Shown here: one piece after another, positions 24,373 to 31,073 of the stretch
Layout of the letters: each line of letters opens with the position of its first letter
Numbering within the stretch: the stretch's first letter is position 1
Assembly (NCBI GenBank): GCA_009929095.1
Contig: SABF01000001.1
Location: 1 to 31,073, forward strand
DNA from: Erysipelotrichia bacterium
GTDB taxonomy: Bacteria; Bacillota_I; Bacilli_A; Erysipelotrichales; Erysipelotrichaceae
Length of the DNA: 31,073 nucleotides
Direction: 5' to 3'
Program-made: the position numbers and the translations under genes
The notes under the pieces: model-generated
Told to the model about the DNA's origin: nothing
Databases searched by the model: none
Seen by the model: the letters and a program-made list of their open reading frames with translations, nothing else

Positions 24373-25677
24373 ATGATTGACATCAAAATGATTCGAGAGA
24401 ATCCGGAAGCAGTAAAGGAAAATATTAAAAAGAAGTTTCAGGATCAAAAACTGGTACTCGTAGACGAGGTGGCTGAACTGGATAAGAAGTTCAGAGATGC
24501 CAAGACAAAAGGCGATGCACTGCGGGGAGACCGCAACAAGATGTCGAAAGAAATCGGCAGCTTTATGAAGCAGGGTCTCAAGGAAGAAGCAGAGAAGGCC
24601 AAGGCTGCAGTAAAGCAGATTGATGATGATCTGATTGCACTTGAGAAAAATGAAGAAGAGATGACTGCAGAAATAAAGAAGCGCATGATGGTCATCCCGA
24701 ACATCATTGATAAGTCTGTACCGATTGGCAGGGATGATTCTGAAAACAAAGAAATTAAAAAGTATGGTGATCCAGTTGTTCCTGATTATGAGATTCCTTA
24801 TCACACAGATATTCTGGAAGCTCTGGATGGACTTGACCTGGACAGTGCCCGCAAAACATCCGGCAATGGCTTCTATTATCTGATGGGCGATGTTGCAAGA
24901 CTGCATTCTTCCATTATTTCCTATGCCAGAGACTTCATGATCAACCGCGGCTTTACCTATTTCATCCCGCCGTTTATGATCCACAGTGATGTGGTAAATG
25001 GCGTTATGAGCTTTGATGAAATGCAGAATATGATGTACAAGATTGAAGGAGAAGATCTTTATCTGATAGGCACCTCAGAGCATTCCATGATCGGAAGATT
25101 CATGGGCAGAACCGTAAAGGAAGATGCACTTCCTTACTGCCTGACAAGCTACAGCCCATGTTTCAGAAAAGAAGTAGGGGCTCATGGAATTGAAGAACGC
25201 GGCCTATATCGTGTTCATCAGTTTGAAAAGCAGGAAATGGTTGTCGTATGTAAGCCGGAAGATTCTATGAAGTGGTATGAAAACCTTTGGCAGAACAGCG
25301 TTGATTTCTTCCGTTCTCTGGATATTCCTGTCAGAACATTAGAGTGCTGCTCTGGGGATCTGGCGGATCTGAAGGTTAAGAGCTGTGATGTTGAAGCGTG
25401 GTCTCCGCGACAGAAGAAGTACTTCGAAGTTGGCTCCTGCTCCAATCTTGGCGATGCTCAGGCACGTCGGCTTGCTATTCGTATCAAGGGTGAAAACGGA
25501 AATTACTTCGCGCATACACTGAACAATACAGTGGTTGCACCGCCGAGAATGCTGATTGCATTCTTTGAGAATAACTATCAGGCGGACGGAAGTGTCAGAA
25601 TTCCTGAACCGCTGCAGCCTTATATGGGCGGTCAGAAACTTATGGTTCCGCAGAAAGAAAAGAAAAATATGTTCTAA
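24373..25677 (+). CDS. serS: Seryl-tRNA synthetase
   Basis: A 434-residue class II synthetase that charges tRNA-Ser. Seen: an N-terminal helical arm rich in Lys/Glu (about 25-110), then the catalytic core with LIGTSEHSM, motif 2 YSPCFRKEVGAHGIEERG near 259-276 and HQFEKQEM, and motif 3 around APPRMLIAFFENNYQ near 388. It ends IPEPLQPYMGG. Several positions (TSEH, KEVGAHGIEERG, DVEAWSPRQ, CSNLGDAQARRL) are closer to the archaeal/eukaryal style than to the usual bacterial EAGSAGRDTRG type. The ATG at 24373 has AGGAGGAGA upstream; the longer frame from 24337 runs into the T-box terminator. It is regulated by the Ser-specific T-box. Confidence 0.96.
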   Translation: MIDIKMIRENPEAVKENIKKKFQDQKLVLVDEVAELDKKFRDAKTKGDALRGDRNKMSKEIGSFMKQGLKEEAEKAKAAVKQIDDDLIALEKNEEEMTAEIKKRMMVIPNIIDKSVPIGRDDSENKEIKKYGDPVVPDYEIPYHTDILEALDGLDLDSARKTSGNGFYYLMGDVARLHSSIISYARDFMINRGFTYFIPPFMIHSDVVNGVMSFDEMQNMMYKIEGEDLYLIGTSEHSMIGRFMGRTVKEDALPYCLTSYSPCFRKEVGAHGIEERGLYRVHQFEKQEMVVVCKPEDSMKWYENLWQNSVDFFRSLDIPVRTLECCSGDLADLKVKSCDVEAWSPRQKKYFEVGSCSNLGDAQARRLAIRIKGENGNYFAHTLNNTVVAPPRMLIAFFENNYQADGSVRIPEPLQPYMGGQKLMVPQKEKKNMF

Positions 25678-25679
25678 TC

Positions 25680-25717
25680 AGCATCCCAATTGTTTCACGT
25701 GAAACAATTGGGATGCT
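25680..25717. promoter_or_regulatory. parS: parS site inside a perfect 38-bp palindrome at the serS 3' end
   Basis: TGTTTCACGTGAAACA at 25691-25706 is the central part of a palindrome that is perfect over 25680-25717, beginning three bases after the serS stop. The outer arms (AGCATCCC/GGGATGCT) are followed by TTTCAT, so the transcript would form a very stable hairpin that may also serve as a weak terminator. It is 1.4 kb from the first parS. Confidence 0.92.
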
Positions 25718-25739
25718 TTCATATCAGGAGACAGAGAAA

Positions 25740-26180
25740 ATGAATGCAGAAGAATTGTGGAAAGAAAGTAATATCGAGGGATCTTACGGTACATTCTCCT
25801 TTGGCTCAGATGATCCCGAACAACTGATTGACCTGACGATTAAAGGAATTAAGCGTGCGACTACCGGCTCATTGCGGCTCTATGAGATTGATCATGAGCC
25901 AATCCCCAAAGCAGGAGATTGCAATGTGATCACAAAAGAGGATGGAACTGCCTGCTGTATTGTGAAGAATGTCAGAGTGATTGTGTGCAAATATCAGGAT
26001 GTAACGGAAGAAATGGCTGCAATTGAAGGAGAAGGTGATAAATCACTGAAATACTGGAAAGATACGCATTTAAAATTCTTTACACTGGACTTTCAGCAAT
26101 ACGGCCTGGAATTCACCGATTCAGAAAAAGTGGTATTCGAACAATATGAACTTGTCTATATACCTGAAAGTAATGCTTGA
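25740..26180 (+). CDS. ASCH-domain protein
   Basis: A 146-residue protein with an ASCH domain, a PUA-like fold thought to bind RNA. Seen: the KGIKRATTGSL element near 35-45 (the G-x-K-x-x-T motif of the family) and the C-terminal EGDKSLKYWKDTHLKFF segment typical of the YhfF/COG4405 type. Some relatives hydrolyse N4-acetylcytidine, but this cannot be inferred here. The ATG at 25740 was chosen because AGGAGA lies upstream; an ATG at 25713 is in frame but lies inside the parS palindrome. It is 62 bp after serS and may be read through from it. Its stop overlaps the candidate promoter of the next unit. Confidence 0.87.
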   Translation: MNAEELWKESNIEGSYGTFSFGSDDPEQLIDLTIKGIKRATTGSLRLYEIDHEPIPKAGDCNVITKEDGTACCIVKNVRVIVCKYQDVTEEMAAIEGEGDKSLKYWKDTHLKFFTLDFQQYGLEFTDSEKVVFEQYELVYIPESNA

Positions 26181-26206
26181 CGTGAATGACATGTTTATAA
26201 TAATCT
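26177..26206 (+). promoter_or_regulatory. Possible promoter of the antiporter leader
   Basis: TTGACG (26177-26182) overlaps the ASCH gene stop. A perfect TATAAT at 26196-26201 is only 13 bp away, while TAATCT at 26201-26206 has an 18-bp spacer. It is not clear which -10 is used. Confidence 0.4.
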
Positions 26207-26207
26207 A

Positions 26208-26336
26208 TTCGGGATTAAGGGAGTAGTCAGTGCCATCCCGGCGCGGTAAAACCAACATACTGAAGAAAATCTTCCGGTTTTGCATGAAATGACGAGACTT
26301 ATCTGCAAAGGCAGAAGTCTCTGGATGCCTTCTGCT
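26208..26336 (+). ncRNA. yybP-ykoY family (Mn2+) riboswitch
   Basis: The leader of the antiporter gene carries both conserved loops of this class: GGGAGTA (26219-26225) and ACGAGAC (26292-26298), separated by paired segments. After the second loop, AGACTT…CTGC pairs with GCAGAAGTCT (26311-26320), while GCAGAAG (26311-26317) can instead pair with CTTCTGC (26329-26335). These are mutually exclusive hairpins. No T-run follows, so control may act on translation (Shine-Dalgarno GGAGGG at 26354-26359). The family senses Mn2+ and often precedes cation exporters. The call is by motif. Confidence 0.75.
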
Positions 26337-26366
26337 TATGTATATACATAAACGGAGGGTTTTTTT

Positions 26367-27305
26367 ATGAATGTCTGGGTGTCATTAGGTCTGTTTTTGG
26401 CTGGCGTGATTCTGGCTGTAAAGGGAGGCGACTGGTTTGTAGATGCCGCTGGCTGGATTGCCAGAGCCGCACATATTCCAACATTTATTATCGGTGCCAC
26501 AATCGTCAGTATTGCTACAACGATGCCGGAAATGATTGTTTCAATTCTGGTCGGCATAGAAGGAAAAAATGAGATGGCAGTTGGCAATGCGATTGGATCA
26601 GTTACAGCGAATACCGGATTGATCATGGCGATCGCTTTTATCTTCATGACTGTAAAAGCATCGCGTAGCAGGTTTCTCAGACAGTATCTGGTATTGATTG
26701 CTTCAGCAGCTGTGCTGTGGATCGGCAGTTTGAGCGGATATGTTGCAGGGTGGTCAACCGTGGTGCTGATTCTTCTGTTTATTGCGTTTATGAGTATCAA
26801 CATCTCCGAAGCACGTCAGAATTCGAAAATTTCTGATCGTCCATCCATTGCCGTAAAAGAAGTCATAAAGAATATTATGCTGTTCATCATCGGGGCTATT
26901 GGTATAGTAATCGGATCAAGTCTTCTGATTCGCAGCGGCTCAGCGCTTGCGGCGGCTATGGGTGTACCGGAACGAGTCATTGCAGTAACGATGGTTGCGA
27001 TTGGAACCTCACTTCCAGAACTTGTTACAACATTGACAGCGATTAAAAAGAAAGAAGCCAGTCTGTCCATTGGGAATATCATTGGCGCAAATATTATAGA
27101 TCTGGCACTTATTCTGCCGGCATGTTCGCTTGTTTCAGGCGGAACGTTTGAGGTTTCTGCACTCAGTCTGCAGATAGATTTCCCTGCCTGTCTGTTCATT
27201 ACGCTTGCAGCAGTAATTCCTCTGGCGGTAAAGGAGCGGGCGTATCAATTGCAGGGAATACTGATGCTGGCAGGATATGCAGCGTATCTTGTGATCACAA
27301 TCTAA
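26367..27305 (+). CDS. CaCA-family cation antiporter (YrbG-like)
   Basis: A 312-residue membrane protein of the Ca2+:cation antiporter superfamily. Seen: about ten hydrophobic segments in two inverted halves with the two alpha repeats: SIATTMPEMIVS plus GNAIGSVTANTG near 50-90, and AIGTSLPELVTT plus GNIIGANIIDLAL near 215-255. The Glu of each PE motif, which coordinates the ion, is present. The first repeat has ATTMPE where GTSLPE is usual. A short charged loop at about 150-170 separates the halves. The start at 26367 has GGAGGG upstream. Because a yybP-ykoY leader precedes it, Mn2+ export is as plausible as Ca2+ export; that is inference. Confidence 0.9.
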   Translation: MNVWVSLGLFLAGVILAVKGGDWFVDAAGWIARAAHIPTFIIGATIVSIATTMPEMIVSILVGIEGKNEMAVGNAIGSVTANTGLIMAIAFIFMTVKASRSRFLRQYLVLIASAAVLWIGSLSGYVAGWSTVVLILLFIAFMSINISEARQNSKISDRPSIAVKEVIKNIMLFIIGAIGIVIGSSLLIRSGSALAAAMGVPERVIAVTMVAIGTSLPELVTTLTAIKKKEASLSIGNIIGANIIDLALILPACSLVSGGTFEVSALSLQIDFPACLFITLAAVIPLAVKERAYQLQGILMLAGYAAYLVITI

Positions 27306-27351
27306 AGACAGCATTCTTCTGAAAAGCATGCTAGGAAATCTGACTCTGATC

Positions 27352-27360
27352 TGTTATGAT
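27352..27360 (+). promoter_or_regulatory. Extended -10 promoter of the SRP RNA
   Basis: TGT followed by TATGAT (27355-27360), five of six with a TGn extension. The RNA 5' end predicted from its terminal stem (27368) is seven bases after the -10 box, as expected. Confidence 0.6.
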
Positions 27361-27367
27361 AATAAAC

Positions 27368-27442
27368 GGCACAGCAGGCATTGCATACAACCTGGTCAGG
27401 TCCGGAAGGAAGCAGCCATAACTGTCAATGTCTGGGTGTGCC
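27368..27442 (+). ncRNA. ffs: Signal recognition particle RNA, small bacterial type
   Basis: The diagnostic helix-8 core GGTCAGGTCCGGAAGGA followed by AGCAGCC, containing the GGAA tetraloop and the Ffh-binding internal loops, lies at 27394-27417. The ends pair as GGCACA (27368-27373) with TGTGCC (27437-27442). The total length is about 75 nt, so this is the 4.5S-like form without an Alu domain. The upstream gene stops at 27305, leaving no room for the approximately 270-nt form of Bacillus. It partners with Ffh in membrane-protein targeting. Confidence 0.95.
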
Positions 27443-27453
27443 ATTTTATATCT

Positions 27454-27966
27454 ATGAAGAAGACAGCAGAGCAGACACCTGAAACCTTCATGCGTATTGC
27501 GCTGGAGGAAGCCAAAAAAGCAAGAGAACTGGATGAAGTTCCGGTTGGTGCTGTCATTGTCAGAGATGGAAAGATTATTTCAAAAGCACATAACCTGAGA
27601 GAACGGAATCAGCAGGCAAGTGCACATGCAGAATCTCTTGCGATTGCCAAGGCTTCCAGGAAACTGAAAACATGGTGCCTGGACGACTGTGATCTGTATG
27701 TTACTCTGGAACCTTGCATGATGTGCACAGGCAATATTATTCTCAGCCGTATCCGCAATCTGTACTATGGAACTGCCGATCCTAAAGGAGGAGCAGTTGA
27801 CAGTATTATCCATATAAAAGAGATCAAGAAATTGAATCATCATCCTCGGGTTTTCCCGGGAATTATCCAGCCGGAGTGCGCAGCAATTCTGACTGACTTC
27901 TTCCGTGAAAAGCGAAAGAAACCCAAACGGGATTCCCAATCATTTAAGCGGGAAATGCAAAAGTAG
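27454..27966 (+). CDS. tadA: tRNA-specific adenosine deaminase TadA
   Basis: A 170-residue zinc deaminase that converts A34 to inosine in tRNA-Arg(ACG). Seen: the deaminase fold with HAE (His58, Glu60) and PCMMC (Pro87, Cys88, Cys91), which supply the zinc ligands and proton shuttle, plus the VPVGAVIV strand and GTADPKGGAVDS typical of TadA. The ATG at 27454 is the first plausible in-frame start, 11 bp after the SRP RNA. There is no Shine-Dalgarno before it, nor before Met13. In many Bacillota tadA, the SRP RNA gene and dnaX are neighbours, as here. The C-terminal 20 residues are very basic. Confidence 0.95.
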   Translation: MKKTAEQTPETFMRIALEEAKKARELDEVPVGAVIVRDGKIISKAHNLRERNQQASAHAESLAIAKASRKLKTWCLDDCDLYVTLEPCMMCTGNIILSRIRNLYYGTADPKGGAVDSIIHIKEIKKLNHHPRVFPGIIQPECAAILTDFFREKRKKPKRDSQSFKREMQK

Positions 27967-27997
27967 AACAGCCTCTTGAGAATAAGAGGCTGTTTTT
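27967..27997 (+). terminator. Terminator after tadA
   Basis: Eleven-bp perfect stem AACAGCCTCTT/AAGAGGCTGTT around a 6-nt loop and followed by TTT, immediately after the tadA stop. Confidence 0.9.
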
Positions 27998-28328
27998 CTA
28001 TCAGGGGGGATCGAGCATAAATCAGCATCAGCCCACAGACTTGTCAGGTGTAGGCAAATTAGCGGCATTCATGAGAATTACTGTTTTCAGATCTATCGTT
28101 TCGCTGCGGTCAAAGAGGTACTGGTGAATACTTCAAGGCTGCAATTCCATCAGAAAACCGTAATCTATAGTGCTTGATCAAGCTTCCTGTTCTGATTCCA
28201 TCTTCTTTCTGAATACAGGCGGCAATTGGAAATCAATCATCAGAGATTACGCACTTCACCGTGCAGGATCAGTTCTGTTTCTGCGGAATCATAAATAGAA
28301 ATTCGCTGCTATAATTGCATATCGGCAG

Positions 28329-28346
28329 TAACATGCATGCATGTTA
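28329..28346. repeat. Perfect 18-bp palindrome
   Basis: TAACATGCATGCATGTTA is self-complementary over 18 bp and shares its first 15 bases with the sequence upstream of the MATE gene. Possible operator; the alternating CATG composition makes chance plausible. Confidence 0.35.
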
Positions 28347-28493
28347 ACAGAGCTGTTCATGATGCGTTCCTGCATGATGCCAGGCAATGCGAATGATGAG
28401 TCTTTTGATTATGCCGAATTCAAGTCTCTGTGATTGCGGTCTGTCGCAATAGCGGGCTTCAAACATGGATAGAATGGATTCACTCATCTCCAT
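28344..28493 (-). pseudogene. Short minus-strand reading frame, probable gene remnant
   Basis: A 49-codon frame from ATG to TAA, with 15 further open codons upstream of the ATG. It reads MEMSESILSMFEARYC, then RPQSQRLEFGIIKRL and a His-rich end. The composition and helical pattern look like real protein, but I do not recognise it and there is no clear Shine-Dalgarno. It may be the C-terminal part of a decayed gene or a very small gene. Confidence 0.35.
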
Positions 28494-28629
28494 CTGTCTT
28501 TGCGTGTGGAAATCGAATATGTCACTGGCTGCAGACAGTTATATGAATGTGTCTGAGTGTATCCTTTGCAAATTGCAGTGTAATCCTGTTTGGAAACTAT
28601 ACAGAAAGCCGGAAAGGACAGCGCTGATT

Positions 28630-28638
28630 TGATATAAT
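28630..28638 (+). promoter_or_regulatory. Extended -10 promoter of dnaX-ybaB-recR
   Basis: TGA followed by a perfect TATAAT (28633-28638), 25 bp before the dnaX start; no clear -35. Confidence 0.6.
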
Positions 28639-28662
28639 GTAGCGTAAGTAAGGGGTGCTGAC

Positions 28663-30420
28663 ATGAGCCGGATTGCGCTGTATCAGAAATACCGTTCCAG
28701 TACATTTGAGGAAGTGGTCGGACAGGAGTATGCAGTCCGTTCTATTCGCAATGCAGTTCACAGCGGTCAGGTTGGTCATGCATATTTATTCTGCGGACCA
28801 AGGGGTACCGGCAAGACAACCATGGCAAGACTTCTGGCCAAGGCAGTCAATTGCGACAGTCCTCAGAAAGCACCATGCGGCGAATGTGAAAACTGCCGGG
28901 CTGCTGAAGAAGGCAGTCATCCGGATATCATAGAAATTAATGCGGCCAATGAAACACATGTGGAAGATATCCGTGATCTGATTGATCGGGCAAGACTTGC
29001 ATCGATGCTTGGCAAGCATAAGATCTATATCATTGATGAGGTTCACCAGCTGTCATCTTCAGCAGCCTCTGCATTGTTAAAGACACTGGAAGAACCGCCG
29101 GCACATGTCATCTTTATTTTGGCTACTACAGATCCTCAGAAACTTCTGCCGACGATCATTTCCCGATGCCAGAGATTTGATTTCACAAAAGTTGAAAAAT
29201 CACTGATCCAAAAACATCTGCTGCATATTGCATCGCAGGAAGGCTTCGAATTGGAAAGCGGTGCAGCTGATAAAATAGCTGAACTGGCGGATGGCGGAAT
29301 GCGTGATGCATTGAGCATTCTGGAGCAGGCGGTGTCCTATTCAGAAGGAAAGATTACGGAAGAGGACATCAACCGAGTCTATGGTCTGGCTTCAACAGAT
29401 CAGAAAATTGCATTGCTGAGTGCAGTATTTTCCAATGATCTGACAGAGACGCTTCGCATGATCCGTGACTATGAAGCACATGGCATTGATCTGAAAAGAC
29501 TCACCAGTGAACTTATGGATGTATTGAAAGACGCTGTTATCTATGGGTATACACAGAAGGAAAGTCTCCTGAAAGTTTTAAATAAATCCCAGGCAGTTCA
29601 TCTGTCTGCCGGTCATAAGGCAAAAGATCTGCTGCGCATGATAGAAGATCTTATGAAGGCAATTGAGTCTTACAAAACAGCACAGTCTGTAGCAAGCTAC
29701 TTCGAGATCGCATGCATGGATATGATGGCAGCAGCAGAACCGGTTTCATTCCGTGATGAACCGAAGCCGATTGAAACAGAGAAGCCCAAGGCAGCACGGG
29801 CACCGGCTATGGTGTCTGCACCTGAACCGGTTAAAGAAGAAACATTCAGTCCGGAAATAGAAACCATGAATCTGGAAGAACCGGCAGAGGAATCAGAACC
29901 GGCAGATGCATGTCAGGAAGATAATCATCTAAAGAATAATGAGATTCCGGAAATGGATGAGGATCTGGTACTGAGGCTTCTGGTTCAGTGCAATAAGGAT
30001 GCCAAGGCGGAAGATACAGAGAAACTGAAGAAACTGACCGAAGGACTCATGATGGATCGCTATGCGGCTGCTCTCAGACAGACTACAATAGCGGCCAGCG
30101 GTGCTGACTGCATTCTGTTCAGCGTATCCATGCCGGCGATTGCCAATAATATCAATGAACCAAAATTCAATCGAGGTCTCTATGAATATCTGAAAAGAGC
30201 AGATATTGACAAGATGCCATTTGCGGCATGTGAGAGTGTGCTGAAAAGAGCAGTATCCAGCTATCGAACACTGTACGCAGAGAAGAACCTGCCAGAGCGA
30301 ATTGTCATTGAACGGTACAAAGAAGATAAAACAGAAGAAGAGAAAATCAATCCGGAACAGCGGATGAAAGATATCTTCGGTGATGATATGGTCGAGGTAA
30401 TCGACGAAGGGAAGGACTGA
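28663..30420 (+). CDS. dnaX: DNA polymerase III subunit gamma/tau
   Basis: A 585-residue clamp-loader ATPase that opens the DnaN ring and organises the replisome. Seen: Walker A GPRGTGKTTMARLL at 45-58, the zinc-binding cysteines around CGECENC near 71-78, Walker B with DEVHQL near 125, the arginine-finger region TIISRCQRFDF near 165, then a Lys/Glu/Pro-rich linker (about 360-425) and a C-terminal tau-type domain. The start at 28663 has AAGGGGTG upstream. ybaB follows after four bases. No frameshift-type slippery A-run was noticed that would make a separate gamma form. Confidence 0.97.
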   Translation: MSRIALYQKYRSSTFEEVVGQEYAVRSIRNAVHSGQVGHAYLFCGPRGTGKTTMARLLAKAVNCDSPQKAPCGECENCRAAEEGSHPDIIEINAANETHVEDIRDLIDRARLASMLGKHKIYIIDEVHQLSSSAASALLKTLEEPPAHVIFILATTDPQKLLPTIISRCQRFDFTKVEKSLIQKHLLHIASQEGFELESGAADKIAELADGGMRDALSILEQAVSYSEGKITEEDINRVYGLASTDQKIALLSAVFSNDLTETLRMIRDYEAHGIDLKRLTSELMDVLKDAVIYGYTQKESLLKVLNKSQAVHLSAGHKAKDLLRMIEDLMKAIESYKTAQSVASYFEIACMDMMAAAEPVSFRDEPKPIETEKPKAARAPAMVSAPEPVKEETFSPEIETMNLEEPAEESEPADACQEDNHLKNNEIPEMDEDLVLRLLVQCNKDAKAEDTEKLKKLTEGLMMDRYAAALRQTTIAASGADCILFSVSMPAIANNINEPKFNRGLYEYLKRADIDKMPFAACESVLKRAVSSYRTLYAEKNLPERIVIERYKEDKTEEEKINPEQRMKDIFGDDMVEVIDEGKD

Positions 30421-30424
30421 GAAT

Positions 30425-30733
30425 ATGGATTTACAGAAACTGATGCAGCAGGCACAGGCAATGCAGAAACAGATCGGCAAAATTGAAGAAGAGCTGGACG
30501 CAACAGTATATGAAGGAAACAGCGGCGGGGAATCCGGAGTGACTGCTAAGGTTAACGGAAAGAATGAAGTTGTGGAAATCAATATCTGTGATGAGCTGCT
30601 ATCCGTGGAGAACAAGGAAGAACTTCAGGATATGATCATGCTGGCGGTCAACGCTGCAGAAGATAAAGCTGCTCAGAAACGCAAGGACAGGATGGGGGCA
30701 GTAACTCAGGGTGTCCGCATGCCGGGGATGTAA
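30425..30733 (+). CDS. ybaB: YbaB/EbfC nucleoid-associated protein
   Basis: A 102-residue DNA-binding protein of the YbaB/EbfC family, a tweezer-shaped dimer. Seen: an N-terminal helix rich in Gln/Met (LQKLMQQAQAMQKQI), the beta-sheet segment with VTAKVNGKNEVVEINI and a long C-terminal helix ending in the Gly/Met-rich tail. It lies between dnaX and recR, the standard order, with four- and five-base gaps, so it is co-transcribed. The exact role is not settled in the family. Confidence 0.95.
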   Translation: MDLQKLMQQAQAMQKQIGKIEEELDATVYEGNSGGESGVTAKVNGKNEVVEINICDELLSVENKEELQDMIMLAVNAAEDKAAQKRKDRMGAVTQGVRMPGM

Positions 30734-30738
30734 AGGGA

Positions 30739-31073
30739 ATGTATCCAAAAAGCCTGGAACATCTGATTGAATGTTTCCGCAGACTGCCGGGCGTAGGTGA
30801 AAAGACAGCTGAAAGATATGCTATGCATATCATAAATAAATATACAGAAGAAGAAGTTAACCAATTAACCAAATCGCTTTCTGATGCGAAAGCAAAGCTT
30901 CATCATTGCACAACTTGCGGAAATCTTACAGATGAAGAAATTTGTAGCATCTGCAAGGACGAAAAAAGAGATCTGTCGACGATTTTAGTTGTTGAAAATA
31001 CCAAAGATGTTTTCTCGATTGAAAAAGGCAATGAATATCACGGTTTATATCATGTCCTAAACGGTGTTTTATC
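30739..31073 (+). CDS. recR: Recombination protein RecR (5' part, cut by window end)
   Basis: The first 111 codons of RecR, which with RecF and RecO loads RecA on gapped DNA. Seen: the N-terminal helix-hairpin-helix LPGVGEKTAERYAMHI, the C4 zinc finger CTTCGNLTDEEICSIC near 55-70 and the start of the TOPRIM domain (ILVVENTKDV). AAAGGGA is directly upstream of ATG, slightly close. It starts five bases after ybaB. The reading frame is open to the end of the window. Confidence 0.96.
   Translation, partial: MYPKSLEHLIECFRRLPGVGEKTAERYAMHIINKYTEEEVNQLTKSLSDAKAKLHHCTTCGNLTDEEICSICKDEKRDLSTILVVENTKDVFSIEKGNEYHGLYHVLNGVL

Larger units (their letters stand above)
27998..28629. other. 630-bp gene-poor gap before dnaX
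   Basis: No intact gene was found. Two short minus-strand frames look protein-like (28344-28493, listed separately, and a 22-codon piece near 28241-28309 reading ISIYDSAETELILHGEV between stops), and an 18-bp palindrome lies between them. The region is most simply read as one or more decayed minus-strand genes. Confidence 0.45.

Noticed and set aside
1..31073. tRNA genes, CRISPR arrays, insertion sequences or phage genes
   Set aside because: No TTC-loop clover-leaf candidates, regularly spaced repeats, transposase motifs or target-site duplications were seen by eye.

Overview
The window looks like the replication-origin region of a low-to-moderate GC member of the Bacillota. Class Erysipelotrichia is my best guess, from inference only. 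The evidence is the dnaA-dnaN-S4-recF-gyrB-gyrA block, a T-box riboswitch on serS, a yybP-ykoY leader on an antiporter gene, a small SRP RNA without room for an Alu domain, parS sites of the Bacillota/Caulobacter type, RqcP and DivIC homologues, and Shine-Dalgarno sequences close to AGGAGG. I found no tRNA, rRNA, CRISPR array, insertion sequence or prophage.

Layout. (1) 91-5673, minus strand: a tightly coupled operon running membrane-anchored protein of unknown function, pth, mfd, rqcP, divIC. (2) 5877-8143, plus strand: rpmH, rnpA, yidC, jag, the usual ribosomal protein L34/RNase P/insertase block. Here it points towards dnaA, and the expected mnmE-mnmG-rsmG genes do not follow. (3) 8144-10945: a stretch without a recognisable gene, an AT-rich alpha/beta hydrolase and a minus-strand cardiolipin synthase. 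(4) 10998-12990: a bipartite oriC. A dense DnaA-box cluster lies before dnaA. Between dnaA and dnaN lie tandem DnaA boxes, a short GC block and five DnaA-trio repeats. (5) 11480-20345: dnaA, dnaN, then rlbA/yaaA-recF-gyrB-gyrA with overlapping or closely spaced genes. (6) 20346-24048: accessory genes (cysteine hydrolase, a GNAT remnant, a MATE transporter, a 70-residue basic protein, a lipoprotein). (7) 24072-25717: serS behind a Ser-specific T-box, with a perfect parS site inside the T-box leader and a second one immediately after the stop codon. (8) 25740-27305: an ASCH-domain protein and a cation antiporter with a probable Mn2+ riboswitch. (9) 27352-31073: SRP RNA, tadA, a 0.6 kb gene-poor gap, then dnaX-ybaB-recR, with recR cut by the window end.

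How it works together: most genes serve replication initiation (dnaA, oriC, dnaN, dnaX, gyrase), repair (mfd, recF, recR), translation and its rescue (pth, rqcP, serS, tadA, rpmH, rnpA) and protein targeting (SRP RNA, yidC, jag). The two parS sites place a ParB-loading centre about 11-14 kb from oriC. The most unusual feature is that both sites are also transcribed. One occupies the position normally held by stem III of the serS T-box. The other is the core of a perfect 38-bp palindrome at the serS 3' end.
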